Shown here piece by piece: positions 23,807 to 33,548 of a stretch of DNA of 64,000 nt. Under the pieces are notes generated by a model that saw only the letters and a program-made list of their open reading frames with translations, searched no databases and was not told where the DNA came from. Source of the stretch: Roseibium sp. HPY-6 (GTDB lineage: Bacteria > Pseudomonadota > Alphaproteobacteria > Rhizobiales > Stappiaceae); assembly GCF_040530035.1 (NCBI RefSeq), contig NZ_JBEWCD010000001.1, positions 1,116,001 to 1,180,000 of the forward strand, given 5' to 3'. The first letter of the stretch is position 1, and every line of letters begins with the position of its first letter. The translations under genes were made by a program, and so were the position numbers.

Positions 23807-24572
23807 CGATCAGCTCCTCGTCAGCCGCACGTGCTTCCTCGCGCATGAGCTCCCAAAGAAGATCGTGTTTGCGTTGGCAGACCGGATCGCCAGCCCGGCG
23901 CTCGCCGATCGGTGTATCGATGCTGACGATCTCCCGGATACGTCCCGGGCGGCGCGACAGCACCACGATCGTGTGCCCAAGCCGCACGGCTTCGGCCAGG
24001 TTGTGCGTCACATAGACGGCGGTAAAGGGCTGCCGCGTCCAGAGGGCGACCAGATCATCCATCAGCAATTCGCGGGTCTGGGCATCAAGCGCGGAAAGCG
24101 GTTCATCCATCAGCATGACGGCCGGATTGACGGCAAGCGCGCGGGCGATCGCCACCCGTTGTTTCATGCCACCGGAGAGCTGCTTCGGCAGTGCGTCGGC
24201 AAAGTCGGCCAGTTTCGTGCGGGTCAGCACATCATCGATGATCACCTTGGAGCGCTTGCCGCGAATGCCGTGATCTTCAAGCACAAGCGAGATGTTACCC
24301 TTTACCGTGCGCCACGGCAGCAGCGCAAAATCCTGGAAGACGAATGTCAGCGGATTAAGACTGTCACTCGGCGGAGCCCCGAGTTGCAGGACACGCCCGC
24401 TGCCCGGTCGTTCAAGGCCGCCAATCAGACGCAAGAGCGTCGACTTCCCGCACCCCGAAGGACCGACGAGGCACACGATTTGACCTGTCGGGATCTCCAG
24501 AGAGATGTCGCGCAGCACTTCGGTATCGCCGTAAAAATGGCAGATGCCATCCAGCCTGATGTCCATGCCCAT
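23799..24572 (-). CDS. ABC transporter ATP-binding protein, SsuB/TauB type
   Basis: About 257 residues from the ATG at 24572. Walker A GPSGCGKST, signature LSGGMKQRVAIARAL, Walker B VMLMDEPLSALD, H-loop VYVTHNLAEA. The longer in-frame extension upstream is basic and out of family. Partner of the adjacent permease and binding protein. Confidence 0.9.
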   Translation of the reverse strand: MGMDIRLDGICHFYGDTEVLRDISLEIPTGQIVCLVGPSGCGKSTLLRLIGGLERPGSGRVLQLGAPPSDSLNPLTFVFQDFALLPWRTVKGNISLVLEDHGIRGKRSKVIIDDVLTRTKLADFADALPKQLSGGMKQRVAIARALAVNPAVMLMDEPLSALDAQTRELLMDDLVALWTRQPFTAVYVTHNLAEAVRLGHTIVVLSRRPGRIREIVSIDTPIGERRAGDPVCQRKHDLLWELMREEARAADEELIDG

Positions 24573-24646
24573 ATGTAACCGCCTGATGGAGCCGGATAAA
24601 AACGCTGCGGCGGCCACTGCCTCGGACCGCCGCTCCGTCTCGGAAT

Positions 24647-25663
24647 TTAGCCCTCGTAGGTCTCCACGTAGCTGCCGTCGACAAGCGTATCGAGTGTGAT
24701 GTCTTTGCCGACAAGATCTTCGGACTGAAACCACTCCAACTGGTCGCGTAAGGACGCGATATTCAGCTTCGAGCCTTCGTTGATCCGCATCGTTCCATTG
24801 ATGATCGAAGGCGCTGCCTTTTCACGCGGGCGGTCGGTGTAGACGTATTTGTGGATCAGATCGACCATCTCGTTGACGCCGTCGTCGCCGCCTGCCTTGC
24901 CGATCATGGTTGAATTGTAATCGCTAACGCCTTTGCCGAACCCGGTCAGGAAGTCCTTGGTCTGGTCGCGCTCGTCGGCGGCATTCTTGGCCGATGTGAA
25001 CACCGTGGTCACCTGGTATCCTGGAAGGTAATCGGAAATGTCGCCAATAATGTGAACGGCTCCGGAGCCGGCCAGCGGCTTGGCAATGTGCGGGACGATC
25101 GACCAGGCATCGATCTGTCCTGACTTGAGCGCGCCGATGATCGCGCCAACCTTCTGCAGCGGCTTGAAGGACATCTCGACGCCCTCAGCCTGGGCAACCT
25201 TCGAGCCCATGTAGTGGAAGGATGACCCGGCGGTCGACATACCGAAAGTCTTTCCGCTGAGTTGCGCCGGGGATGTCAAACCGGCCTTGAAGGCAGCATC
25301 TGAAGCAAGGATCTTCTGGCCGTCAATGCCCTTTTCTTCGCTGAGCGCACCACCGATGACCTTGATTGCACCCTTGTCGGCGAGCGAAATCAGGCCACCG
25401 GAAACAGCCGTCACTGCGTAGTCGACATCGCCAGAGGCAATTGCCACCGCCATCGGCTGCGCCGCCTGGAAAAACTTTAGCTCGACATCAAGGCCGGCAT
25501 CATTGAAATAGCCGCGCTCCAGCGCAATGAAGCTTCCGGAATGCGAGGTGAAGCGAAGTGCGCCCACCACAATCTTCTTGTTTTGCGCAATAGCGGGTGC
25601 CGCCAGCGTTGTCGCGGCGGCTGCCCCCATCAGGCCGAGGGTTTGGCGTCTGTTGAATTTCAT
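24647..25663 (-). CDS. ABC substrate-binding protein (SsuA/NMT1-like), exported
   Basis: 338 residues from the ATG at 25663. Twin-arginine-like signal NRRQTLGLMGAAAATTLAAP, then a periplasmic binding fold (GSFIALERGYFNDAGLDVEL, DVDYAVTAVSGGLISLADKG). The family binds sulfonates, nitrate or pyrimidine precursors. GGGAGGA precedes the start. The upstream in-frame continuation belongs to another frame of the regulator gene. The catabolic genes downstream suggest an organic substrate. Confidence 0.88.
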   Translation of the reverse strand: MKFNRRQTLGLMGAAAATTLAAPAIAQNKKIVVGALRFTSHSGSFIALERGYFNDAGLDVELKFFQAAQPMAVAIASGDVDYAVTAVSGGLISLADKGAIKVIGGALSEEKGIDGQKILASDAAFKAGLTSPAQLSGKTFGMSTAGSSFHYMGSKVAQAEGVEMSFKPLQKVGAIIGALKSGQIDAWSIVPHIAKPLAGSGAVHIIGDISDYLPGYQVTTVFTSAKNAADERDQTKDFLTGFGKGVSDYNSTMIGKAGGDDGVNEMVDLIHKYVYTDRPREKAAPSIINGTMRINEGSKLNIASLRDQLEWFQSEDLVGKDITLDTLVDGSYVETYEG

Positions 25664-25685
25664 CTGTTTGTCCTCCCGTTTTATT

Positions 25686-26369
25686 TCAATCATGTTGTCT
25701 GTCTCCAGCGCCAAGATCGGCGCGAATGTCGTCGTCCAACAGCGCAAGCGCTTCTTTTTCGTCACGGCCAAGCACAGCTTTTTGAAGCTTCCCAAGCCGC
25801 TCCGTTCGAGCGCGAAAATCAATTCGGCCCTCGCGCAAGAGCGCAAGGCGAAACCGTCGCGACTGATTGTAGAATTTTCCGGCCATCTGAATAAGCCGTT
25901 TCGAACCGCAGGCTGACAGCATCGCCTCCGATGCCCCCCGGCAGGCTTCGTCCCACTCCAGCGCCGTGACATCGTCCGGTCCGGCGACAACGGCAGCTTC
26001 CGCACGGCAGAGCGCATGAAAGGCCGCAACGACCCTGGATTCCCAGGCGACATCGCCGCGCGCCATCGCCCGCTTAAGGCCCAGTTGCTCTGCCTGGAGC
26101 CGCATCAGCAGGATGTCTTCCAGGTCTTCCTGGGTCGCAGACATGACCCGGAAGCCACGCTGGCTGGTCGCCTCGACCAGACCTTCGGCAGCCAGCATTC
26201 GCAAGGTCTCGCGCATGGAGTGGTTGGACCCGCCATAAGCCTGGCGGAGCGCTTCGATCTTCAGTTTTTCGTCGGGTGGCAGCACGCCAAACGAGATGTC
26301 GCGGCGGATCGCCGAGGCGAGCATGGCCACCACCGTCTCGTCATCACCGCTGCGTCCACCAAAAAGCAT
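25686..26369 (-). CDS. GntR-family (FCD) transcriptional regulator
   Basis: About 227 residues from the ATG at 26369. N-terminal winged helix (ISFGVLPPDEKLKIEALRQA, SMRETLRMLAAEGLVEATSQ, RGFRVM) and C-terminal all-helical FCD ligand domain. It lies 22 bp upstream of the binding-protein gene on the same strand, so it probably controls the transporter and may sense the imported substrate. Confidence 0.82.
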   Translation of the reverse strand: MLFGGRSGDDETVVAMLASAIRRDISFGVLPPDEKLKIEALRQAYGGSNHSMRETLRMLAAEGLVEATSQRGFRVMSATQEDLEDILLMRLQAEQLGLKRAMARGDVAWESRVVAAFHALCRAEAAVVAGPDDVTALEWDEACRGASEAMLSACGSKRLIQMAGKFYNQSRRFRLALLREGRIDFRARTERLGKLQKAVLGRDEKEALALLDDDIRADLGAGDRQHD

Positions 26370-26792
26370 TCCGTGCCTTAAAACCCAAAAAGTTGGATAT
26401 TTTTCCGATAATCGACAAAGCCATGTCAAGTCCAACAGCACATGACACTGTCGTCAATATCAACGCAAATTAAGGTTTCGACAGGATGGAACACGTTCTG
26501 CGGCTGACTGATCGACAATACGTTTCATGAGGCCATCCCCCGCTCAATCGAAACTTGTCATTCCGGCTGAAGCGCAGCGAAAGGCCGGAACCCAGTAAAC
26601 TCTTGTCTGATCGTCTCTTAATTTTCGGACAAGCGGAATACGTGTTTCGGGTCTCATCTCTCAGGCGGCAGACCTGGATGACAAACCTGGCAAGCAGGTC
26701 AGTCCCAGACAGGACACTCGGCGAAGTTATATCTTATTCTCTATGACATACGCGCGATCACACACTCCAAACCGAAGAGCAGCTAACCTGTG
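26370..26792. other. 420-bp intergenic stretch, no gene seen
   Basis: Upstream of the GntR gene and downstream of the aldehyde dehydrogenase gene. AT-rich around 26390-26470, where the GntR promoter would lie. No coding frame with support. Confidence 0.4.
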
Positions 26793-28262
26793 TCAGCGCA
26801 TGACGAACGGGTTGCTCATGGGTGCTTCAGACATGTTGATCCAGGTCGTTTTCGTGCGTGTGTAATCGAGGATTGCCTCAAGCCCTGCCTCCCGGCCATA
26901 TCCCGACTGATTGAAACCGCCGAACGGTGCGATTGGCGAAACAGCCCGGTAGGTGTTGACCCAGCAGATCCCGGCCTGCAGCCGCGACGACACGCGGTGA
27001 GCCCGCGCAACGTTCTGCGTGAAGACACCGGACCCGAGACCGTAAGGCGTGTCGTTGGCGAGCGCGATGGCCTCCTCTTCGGTATCGAAAGGCAAAAGAG
27101 ACATCACTGGGCCGAACATCTCGACATGCAGCGTTGCTGTCTCCGGCCTCGCGCATTCCACAAGCGTCGGCGCCATATAGTTGCCCGGGCGGTCAAGCGG
27201 CGCGCCGCCGAACCTTATTCTTGCGCCTTGCAACCTGGCGCTCTCCAGTGTCGTCCTGATCTTGTCGACCTGCGCCGAGGTACAAAGCGGGCCGACATGC
27301 GTCGAGGCCTCAAGCGGGTCTCCAACCACGATCCCCTCTGATTTCTCGGCAATGCGGGCGGCCAGTTCCTCAAAAATCGGGCGCTGTACCAATCCACGCG
27401 TTCCCGCAACGCAGCTCTGCCCGGAAGCCCCGAAGTTTCCGGCGACCAGGCCGTTGGCAGCCCCCTCCAGATCCGCGTCTTCAAACACGATGATCGGAGA
27501 CTTGCCGCCAAGCTCGAGCGTTGTCACCGCAAAGTTTTCCGCTGAGTTGCGCACTACATGCCGCGCGGTCTCAGGTCCTCCGGTAAATGCGATCCGGTCG
27601 ACATCCTTGTGCCGGGTCAGCGGAATGGCACAGTTCTCGGAATCTCCCGTGATCACCGAAACGACACCTGCCGGAAACCCCGCTTCCTCGATCAGCCGCG
27701 CAAATTCCAGCATCGGCGCCGGCGCGATCTCCGATGCCTTCAGCACCACACTGCACCCGGCGGCAAGCGCAGGACCGAGTTTGGTTGCCGTCAGAAACAT
27801 CTGCGCATTCCAGGGCACAATGGCGGCAACCACCCCGATCGGAACACGCTGTGTAAAGACATGCATATCCGGCTTGTCGATGGGAAGAACCTGGCCCTCG
27901 ATCTTGTCCGCAAGACCCGCATAGTAGCGGTAATAGTCGCCGACATATTTTGTTTGGCTGGCGGTTTCAGCAAGCAGCTTCCCGCTGTCAGTCGTCTCGA
28001 CCTCGCCGATATGCGCCGCATGTTTCTCGATCAGCTCCGCCAACCGATAGAGCAGTTTGCCGCGCGCCGTTTGGGTCATGTCCCGCCAGGCAGGCTCCGA
28101 CAAAGCGCGCCGCGCCGCCGCAACCGCCCGATCAACGTCTTCCTGCGAAGCGCAGGCGAACGTCGCCCAGTCCTCGCCCGAGGCCGGGTTTTGCGAGGAC
28201 ATGACCTGGCCTGCATATCCCTCGGTCCACGCACCGTCGATGAAAAGCTGATAGTGCTGCAT
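26793..28262 (-). CDS. Aldehyde dehydrogenase (NAD(P)+-dependent)
   Basis: 489 residues, full family length. Catalytic glutamate in TTLELGGKSPIIV and catalytic cysteine in ASGQSCVAGTR; PWNAQMFLTATKLGPALAAG is the cofactor-binding entry. C-terminal PIAPFGGFNQSGYGREAG motif present. It oxidises an aldehyde to a carboxylate, probably the last step after the monooxygenase and hydrolase of this operon. It starts 10 bp after the monooxygenase gene. Confidence 0.92.
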   Translation of the reverse strand: MQHYQLFIDGAWTEGYAGQVMSSQNPASGEDWATFACASQEDVDRAVAAARRALSEPAWRDMTQTARGKLLYRLAELIEKHAAHIGEVETTDSGKLLAETASQTKYVGDYYRYYAGLADKIEGQVLPIDKPDMHVFTQRVPIGVVAAIVPWNAQMFLTATKLGPALAAGCSVVLKASEIAPAPMLEFARLIEEAGFPAGVVSVITGDSENCAIPLTRHKDVDRIAFTGGPETARHVVRNSAENFAVTTLELGGKSPIIVFEDADLEGAANGLVAGNFGASGQSCVAGTRGLVQRPIFEELAARIAEKSEGIVVGDPLEASTHVGPLCTSAQVDKIRTTLESARLQGARIRFGGAPLDRPGNYMAPTLVECARPETATLHVEMFGPVMSLLPFDTEEEAIALANDTPYGLGSGVFTQNVARAHRVSSRLQAGICWVNTYRAVSPIAPFGGFNQSGYGREAGLEAILDYTRTKTTWINMSEAPMSNPFVMR

Positions 28263-28271
28263 CCTGTTCCC

Positions 28272-29306
28272 TCAGCTGAAAGCCGGCATCACATCGTCGA
28301 TGAAACGGCTGAGCGACGCTCGCTTGCGCTCCGCGCTCATGCCACTGTCGATCCAGAACGAAAATTCATCATACCCGAGATCCTCGTAACCCTTGATCCG
28401 GTCGATCACTTCACCCGCCGTTCCGATCGTCAGGTCACGTCCAAGGTTTTCAGGTGCCATCATCTGGTTGGCTGCTATTTCGTCTTCCGTCAGTTCCTCG
28501 ATCAAGCCTTGGGAGACCAAACGCTTGTTCTGGAACCAGGCACCGAAATAGCAATAAAACCGGGAAAGTTCCCGCGTTGCACGACATATATCGTCGCTAT
28601 CGGACCCAACATAGGTATGGTGCAAAAGCATGATCTTGGGTCTCGGTCCATCGAAGGTCGCACAGGCATCGTTGAACCGTCCCATCAATATTTCCACCTC
28701 CTCGTTGCCCTGCCAGAGAGGCGTTACCTGGATGTTGAAGCCGTTGTGCACACCGAATTCGTGGCTGTTCGGATCGCGTGCTGCGATCCAGATTGGAGGC
28801 CCGTTTTCCTGCAGAGGTTTCGGTGACGAGGTACTTGCGGGAAAATTGAAGAACTCGCCGTCATGCGCATGATCGCCATCCCAGAGTTTTCTCAGGAGAG
28901 GCGTCGTTTCACGCATCCTTTGCCCCGCCTCCCAGGCATCCATGCCGGGCATCATGCGTTCGTATTCATAAGAATATGCGCCTCGCGCGATCCCGAGCTC
29001 GATCCGCCCCCCCGTCATCAGGTCTGCGGCTGCCGCCTCACCTGCCAGTTTGATCGGGTGCCAGAACGGAGCGACAATCGTGCCGGTTCCCAGCCTGACA
29101 TTCTTGGTATGGTGCGCGAGATCGACCAGAGACAGGAACGGGTTGGGCGCAATGGTAAACTCCATACCGTGATGTTCACCCGTCCAGATCGCCCGCATCC
29201 CACCCTCATCGGCCATTTTGCACAGCGACAGAAAGTCCTCGTACAGCTTGGCGTGAGTTTCGTCACGCGACAGCCGCTCCATATGCGCAAAAAGGGAAAA
29301 CTCCAT
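28272..29306 (-). CDS. LLM-class flavin-dependent monooxygenase (luciferase-like)
   Basis: 344 residues. MEFSLFAHMERLSRDETHAK, GEHHGMEFTIAPNPFLSLVD, VRLGTGTIVAPFWHPIKLAG, GRIELGIARGAYSYEYERMM are classic bacterial-luciferase family blocks. It needs reduced FMN supplied by the neighbouring flavin reductase (2-bp spacing), forming a two-component monooxygenase. Substrate unknown. Confidence 0.9.
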   Translation of the reverse strand: MEFSLFAHMERLSRDETHAKLYEDFLSLCKMADEGGMRAIWTGEHHGMEFTIAPNPFLSLVDLAHHTKNVRLGTGTIVAPFWHPIKLAGEAAAADLMTGGRIELGIARGAYSYEYERMMPGMDAWEAGQRMRETTPLLRKLWDGDHAHDGEFFNFPASTSSPKPLQENGPPIWIAARDPNSHEFGVHNGFNIQVTPLWQGNEEVEILMGRFNDACATFDGPRPKIMLLHHTYVGSDSDDICRATRELSRFYCYFGAWFQNKRLVSQGLIEELTEDEIAANQMMAPENLGRDLTIGTAGEVIDRIKGYEDLGYDEFSFWIDSGMSAERKRASLSRFIDDVMPAFS

Positions 29307-29308
29307 GA

Positions 29309-30241
29309 TCAGGCCCTTTCCTGGATCTGGTGCGTCTCGCCTGAGACAGCATCACCGAGATAAAGACTGAAATTGCGTGTTCGCACTTCTTCGGCAAACC
29401 GCTCCAGCATTCGCGCAGTTGTCGCCGAGCTAAATGTGAGCCCCGCAATCTCGGAAAACGCGATGCTTTCAAATCCGCAGGCCGCATCAACGCTTTCGGC
29501 TTTGGCCAGCAGGTAGGCAAAATGGGTTTCCTGTGCCTGATGGTCGAAAACAGAAAAAACAGGGCCAAGCTCTGCCCCAATTCCCAGGCCGAGAAGCTCT
29601 TGCCTTAAACATTCTCGTAAAGACGTGCGGTCGGGTGCGACACATTCGGGCAATCTGTACCCCTCAGGCGTCGCCTTGAGCAAAATGCCGTCTTCGGTCT
29701 CGACAATCGCTCCGCAGATATTCTTTCTGGCGCTTGGATCGCGTGCCTGGTGCTCCAGGCCCAGGCTGAAGAACTGCCCGCCCGCGTTACCAAGACCCCG
29801 CCCCTCGCCTTGCGAAAACTCGGTAACCTCGCCCATAAGCACCACATGATCACCTGCCGGCACAACCTGATGCGTCTTGCAGGAAAACGCTGCTATCGCA
29901 CCGTCGACAACCGGGACCCCGTGCTTATTGATCGTATGTGCCACCCGCGCAAACCGGTCGCCCTTGTAGCCCGCAAAAATATTCGCGACCTCCTCCTGCC
30001 CCTCGCTCAAGACACTCACGGCAAAGCGTTCGCAGCAAGAAAACACTTGAAAGCTCGAAAGGAACTTTCCGGGACACACCAGCAATATCGGCGGGTTCAG
30101 GGAAACGGACGAAAACGAGTTCGCGGTAAATCCGACCGGACGCCCTTCACGATCAAGGCTCGTCACAACGGTGACGCCGGTCATGAACCGCCCGAAGGCA
30201 TCCCGCAATTCGCGCGGATCGAGTGCGTTCATGGTTGGCAT
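29309..30241 (-). CDS. Flavin reductase fused to Nudix-like C-terminal domain
   Basis: 310 residues. Residues ~10-160 are an HpaC-like flavin reductase (FGRFMTGVTVVTSLDREGRP, FTANSFSSVSLNPPILLVCP, DHVVLMGEVTEFSQGEGRG). Residues ~175-290 look like a Nudix fold (CGAIVETEDGILLKATPEGY, HFAYLLAKAE) but the GX5EX7REUXEEXGU box is degenerate, so hydrolase activity is doubtful. It should feed reduced flavin to the monooxygenase. The start overlaps the hydrolase gene by 13 bp. Confidence 0.85.
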   Translation of the reverse strand: MPTMNALDPRELRDAFGRFMTGVTVVTSLDREGRPVGFTANSFSSVSLNPPILLVCPGKFLSSFQVFSCCERFAVSVLSEGQEEVANIFAGYKGDRFARVAHTINKHGVPVVDGAIAAFSCKTHQVVPAGDHVVLMGEVTEFSQGEGRGLGNAGGQFFSLGLEHQARDPSARKNICGAIVETEDGILLKATPEGYRLPECVAPDRTSLRECLRQELLGLGIGAELGPVFSVFDHQAQETHFAYLLAKAESVDAACGFESIAFSEIAGLTFSSATTARMLERFAEEVRTRNFSLYLGDAVSGETHQIQERA

Positions 30242-31008
30242 CCTTCAGCAAAATCCAGCAAGGCGCGGTTCACCGCCGTGGGATGTGTCATCGGCATCAT
30301 ATGCGCAGCCTCTTCGACAACTTTCACCATGCCGTCGGGTGCAAGATCGGCCATCGCGCGGCTCATGGCTGGTGTGGAGTTCGGCTCAAGGCCACCGGTC
30401 ATGAAAAGCGCGGGACAGGTTAGAGCCATCAAATCCGCGTCGTTCGGTCCGTCTTCATTTGCAAAGACGGAATAGGCCGTTCGATAACCGGCCGGATCCA
30501 CACCGCTAAGCCAATCATGACAGGCCAGACGCTCCGGGCTTGGCTCCGTTCCAAACCAACGGGCTATTGCTGCCGATGGATCCACAGCTGTCATGCCGTC
30601 GAGTTCTGCAGCGCGTTCTCGGACGGCGTTTCGAGCTGCCGGACTCCGCCTGAAGATGGCGTTCAGTGCGCCAACACCTCGAACCTGATCTTGATAGCGG
30701 GACGCCAGATCCAGAGCGATCATCGCCCCCATCGAGTGCCCGACAACAATGGCCGGACGGTCGAGCAGTCGCGCGATCCGCTCGCTATAGTCCTGCAAGC
30801 GCGGCGCGCCTGAAAGTGCCGCGCTGCCTCCATGCCCCGGCAGGTCCGGAGCAAGAATTTCGAAGCAGTCCGACAAGGCCGCAATTTGCGCGTTCCAGGC
30901 CTCCGCCCGAAGCCCCACTCCGTGGATCAGGAGTAGGCGCGGTCCCCTTCCCGCCGAGACATAGGCAAGCGCTCCCGCTTCAGACCGCTGCCGGGTTGTC
31001 CACGTCAT
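30229..31008 (-). CDS. Alpha/beta-hydrolase
   Basis: About 259 residues from the ATG at 31008. Oxyanion segment LLLIHGVGLRAEAW, nucleophile elbow VVGHSMGAMIALDLA with Ser, and EEAAHMMPMTHP with the catalytic His. It likely hydrolyses an ester or lactone made by the flavin monooxygenase (a Baeyer-Villiger-like sequence), by inference from context. It overlaps the AA_synth gene by 29 bp. Confidence 0.85.
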   Translation of the reverse strand: MTWTTRQRSEAGALAYVSAGRGPRLLLIHGVGLRAEAWNAQIAALSDCFEILAPDLPGHGGSAALSGAPRLQDYSERIARLLDRPAIVVGHSMGAMIALDLASRYQDQVRGVGALNAIFRRSPAARNAVRERAAELDGMTAVDPSAAIARWFGTEPSPERLACHDWLSGVDPAGYRTAYSVFANEDGPNDADLMALTCPALFMTGGLEPNSTPAMSRAMADLAPDGMVKVVEEAAHMMPMTHPTAVNRALLDFAEGCQP

Positions 31009-31597
31009 GGCCCATCTCTTCAAGATCCTGATACCTGTCGCCAATCCGATGGAATGGACGGCCGGAGGTTGCTCCGCCAAGAACGACGACAATCTCGTCG
31101 GCGCGGGGTGCGTCGGGAATTGCAAACTGGATTGTTAGATAATGCGATCGCCGCCCGGCATCATTCTTGTCCATCAGCGGCACCATGATCGGGGCATTGG
31201 CAGGACCGCGCGTGTTCGTGAAGGCCAGATAGGATTTCGCTTCGACCGCCTGCCGGTAGTAATTCCCAAGCCGCAGCGTGTGGATCAGGCCCGATGCGTG
31301 TTCCACCTCGCCATCCAGACCGACCGCCGCCGCCTTGCCATAGGCTTCGATGGCGGCCCCGCTTCCGGCCAGTTTGATCATCCGGTCGGTCATAAGACGG
31401 CCGAGCCTTGGCCCGTAGGACCTGATTTCCGGGCTGAGATCGTCGACAAAGCGCCCTGCCCAAGGGTTTCGGACAACGGCGGCAACTGCAAACATGCGCC
31501 AGGGCGTCTCTGCCTTGCGGAAGCCTTCAATCAGCACCTCCTCGTCATAGGTCACGATTTTCCTGATGTCAGGCTCCACGACCGTCCTCCCTTGCAT
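30980..31597 (-). CDS. AA_synth (DUF1185) family protein
   Basis: About 205 residues from the ATG at 31597, since the family begins PDIRKIVTYDEEVLIEGFRK. Further blocks RMFAVAAVVRNPWAGRF and IVVVLGGATSGRPFHRIGD fit. Members are annotated amino acid synthesis family but the activity is not established to my knowledge. It commonly accompanies luciferase-like monooxygenase and flavin reductase genes, as here. First gene of the minus-strand operon, divergent from the LysR gene. Confidence 0.8.
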   Translation of the reverse strand: MQGRTVVEPDIRKIVTYDEEVLIEGFRKAETPWRMFAVAAVVRNPWAGRFVDDLSPEIRSYGPRLGRLMTDRMIKLAGSGAAIEAYGKAAAVGLDGEVEHASGLIHTLRLGNYYRQAVEAKSYLAFTNTRGPANAPIMVPLMDKNDAGRRSHYLTIQFAIPDAPRADEIVVVLGGATSGRPFHRIGDRYQDLEEMGHDVDNPAAV

Positions 31598-31696
31598 CGC
31601 CTTGATCGCCGCAATCACTATCGAACGCCTTGACTTTCCGGACAAACGAATGATTTTCAGTCTCAGGCATTAGTCAAACTAATAGGTAACTTGATC

Positions 31697-32539
31697 ATGG
31701 CACCGGCACTGCCGCCATTGAACTGGTTTCGCGCTTTTGAATCAGCGGCAAGGACCTTGAGTTTCACAGCGGCAGCAGACGAAATCGGCATGACCCAATC
31801 AGCCGTCAGTCAGCAGATCAAGTCGCTCGAAGTGAGGCTCGGTGTGCCCCTGTTCGAGCGCAAGGCACGCGGGCTTGCACTGACCGATCACGGCCGCAGG
31901 CTGCTGCCTCAGGTCGATGCCGCGCTGACCACCTTAACCGGAGCCACCGCTGCTTTCGACACCGGCCAGTCTTCTGATCTATTGACGGTGTCCGCCTCGA
32001 TCAGCGTCATTCATTGGGTCATCGCTCCAAGACTTCCAGAATTCACCGAAAGGCATCCAGATGTCGTGCTCCGGTTGATCGGCGCGGTCTGGCCGGACGA
32101 ATTCACCCGGATCGCAGCTGATGTTGAAATCCGCTTCGGATCCAAAAAACAAGCCGCCTCAGACGCTGAACTCCTTGGCTCGGACCGATTGATCGCGCTG
32201 AAATCACCCGGCCTGAAAGGCGATCTTGAAAACCTTCCCCTCATCGAGGCCGTCGGAACGTCCGACGGATGGAAGTCATGGTCACAGGTCGCGGGCAGAG
32301 CACTATCAGCACCGGCCCTGTTTGTGGATTCTTACGGATCCGCACTTCAGCTCGCTGTACACGGCAATGGCGTCTGTCTGGTGCATGAACTGCTTGCCGC
32401 ACACCCAAGGCAGCAGGGACTGATAGAACAGGCGAGCGGTGTTTCAATCGCGGCCAACGAAAGTTACTTCCTGTCCGTCAAATCTAAAACTCAAGCTGCT
32501 CTGGCATTCCGGTATTGGATCCTGAAAATCACCCAATGA
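31697..32539 (+). CDS. LysR-family regulator (GcvA-like)
   Basis: About 280 residues. N-terminal helix-turn-helix NWFRAFESAARTLSFTAAAD and MTQSAVSQQIKSLEVRLGVP, then an effector domain (SISVIHWVIAPRLPEFTERH). It is divergent to the AA_synth-monooxygenase operon with ~100 bp between starts, the usual layout for a LysR controller of that operon. Confidence 0.88.
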   Translation: MAPALPPLNWFRAFESAARTLSFTAAADEIGMTQSAVSQQIKSLEVRLGVPLFERKARGLALTDHGRRLLPQVDAALTTLTGATAAFDTGQSSDLLTVSASISVIHWVIAPRLPEFTERHPDVVLRLIGAVWPDEFTRIAADVEIRFGSKKQAASDAELLGSDRLIALKSPGLKGDLENLPLIEAVGTSDGWKSWSQVAGRALSAPALFVDSYGSALQLAVHGNGVCLVHELLAAHPRQQGLIEQASGVSIAANESYFLSVKSKTQAALAFRYWILKITQ

Positions 32540-32636
32540 TCCATCACCGGTGAAATTAAGTCGCTAGCCAACTCCAACGCGCAAACGATGCGCGTTTTGC
32601 AGCACGTAGATTTCAAGTCTAATAACGTATCAGGAT

Positions 32637-32981
32637 CTATCGCCGCACCTGGTAGCCGAGACTGGTTACATAAGTGCGTTTTCCCGTCCTTTCGAACGAA
32701 AAGCAACTCGTGCGGCCACCGCGGAAGTTGTTGTCAAATTTGGTGCAGATCTTGTTGCCTTTGAAATGCCAGGTCCCGCTCAGCTGTTTGCTGTTTCCTG
32801 TCGTGTAGATAAATTTGCCGCCTCGCCGATATGTGATTTTTCCGGAAAAAGCGCCACTGAAGGTGAGCTTTTTCCCGATGAGTTCTGACGAAATCTCCTT
32901 TTGGGAGAGTGTTGCTGCAGACATCGCAGGCACAACAAAAAGGACTGCGAAGATAAGCGTGAAGATCGGCAATAAGCGCAT
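32637..32981 (-). CDS. Secreted DUF995-like small protein
   Basis: 114 residues with a Sec signal peptide (LLPIFTLIFAVLFVVPAMSA) and a beta-rich domain (GKFIYTTGNSKQLSGTWHFK, NKICTKFDNNFRGGRTSC), reminiscent of DUF995-type exported proteins. Two cysteines probably pair. It stands alone, convergent with the LysR gene. Role unknown. Confidence 0.7.
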   Translation of the reverse strand: MRLLPIFTLIFAVLFVVPAMSAATLSQKEISSELIGKKLTFSGAFSGKITYRRGGKFIYTTGNSKQLSGTWHFKGNKICTKFDNNFRGGRTSCFSFERTGKRTYVTSLGYQVRR

Positions 32982-33084
32982 TTGTTTTTTCCCGGCTGCA
33001 TCGTCAAAACAATCAGTAGCATGCAGAGACGTGTTCTACACCCAAAAACACAGGCCTAAGCAAAGCTTTAGGCATTATGGTTTT

Positions 33085-33474
33085 CTATTGTCTCGCCTTT
33101 TCTTCAAGTTTTAGTGCCAGCCTCTTCAACGCGGCCCTGTTCCGGCTCGTTACCGTTGACCGTTTCCAGCCGTATTTATCGCAAATCCTGCTGAACTTGC
33201 CACCGCCGGCCTTGCACATGACCTCAAATTGCAAAGCGCGGCGGGCGTCTGTATCATCAATCAGCGAAAACCAGGTCAGCGCTTCTTCCGCCCTTGAAAT
33301 CTGCGGAGGAGGATAGGTGCGTTTTCTCCCGGCGATCTTTCGCCGATAGTCCGGCCAGGCGGAAAAGATCGCTCTTGGACCATCGCCTTTTGCAACGGCG
33401 GCATTCACTTCCACGGCCTCGATCAGGCGCTCCAGAACATCTTCAGGAGACTGCGGGCGATTGAGATGAGACAT
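33085..33474 (-). CDS. DUF6362-like phage protein
   Basis: 129 residues. IFSAWPDYRRKIAGRKRTYP, the acidic middle and the C-terminal helix-turn-helix GGKFSRICDKYGWKRSTVTS fit DUF6362 proteins of alphaproteobacterial phages and integrated elements. Probable DNA-binding. It ends the minus-strand operon headed at 34749. Confidence 0.6.
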   Translation of the reverse strand: MSHLNRPQSPEDVLERLIEAVEVNAAVAKGDGPRAIFSAWPDYRRKIAGRKRTYPPPQISRAEEALTWFSLIDDTDARRALQFEVMCKAGGGKFSRICDKYGWKRSTVTSRNRAALKRLALKLEEKARQ

Positions 33475-33548
33475 CCAGTTTTACTCGTATTGGCTTGCAT
33501 TTCGATTGCGTTGCGGGTCCTGTCCCGGATCATTTGACGAACACGGCC

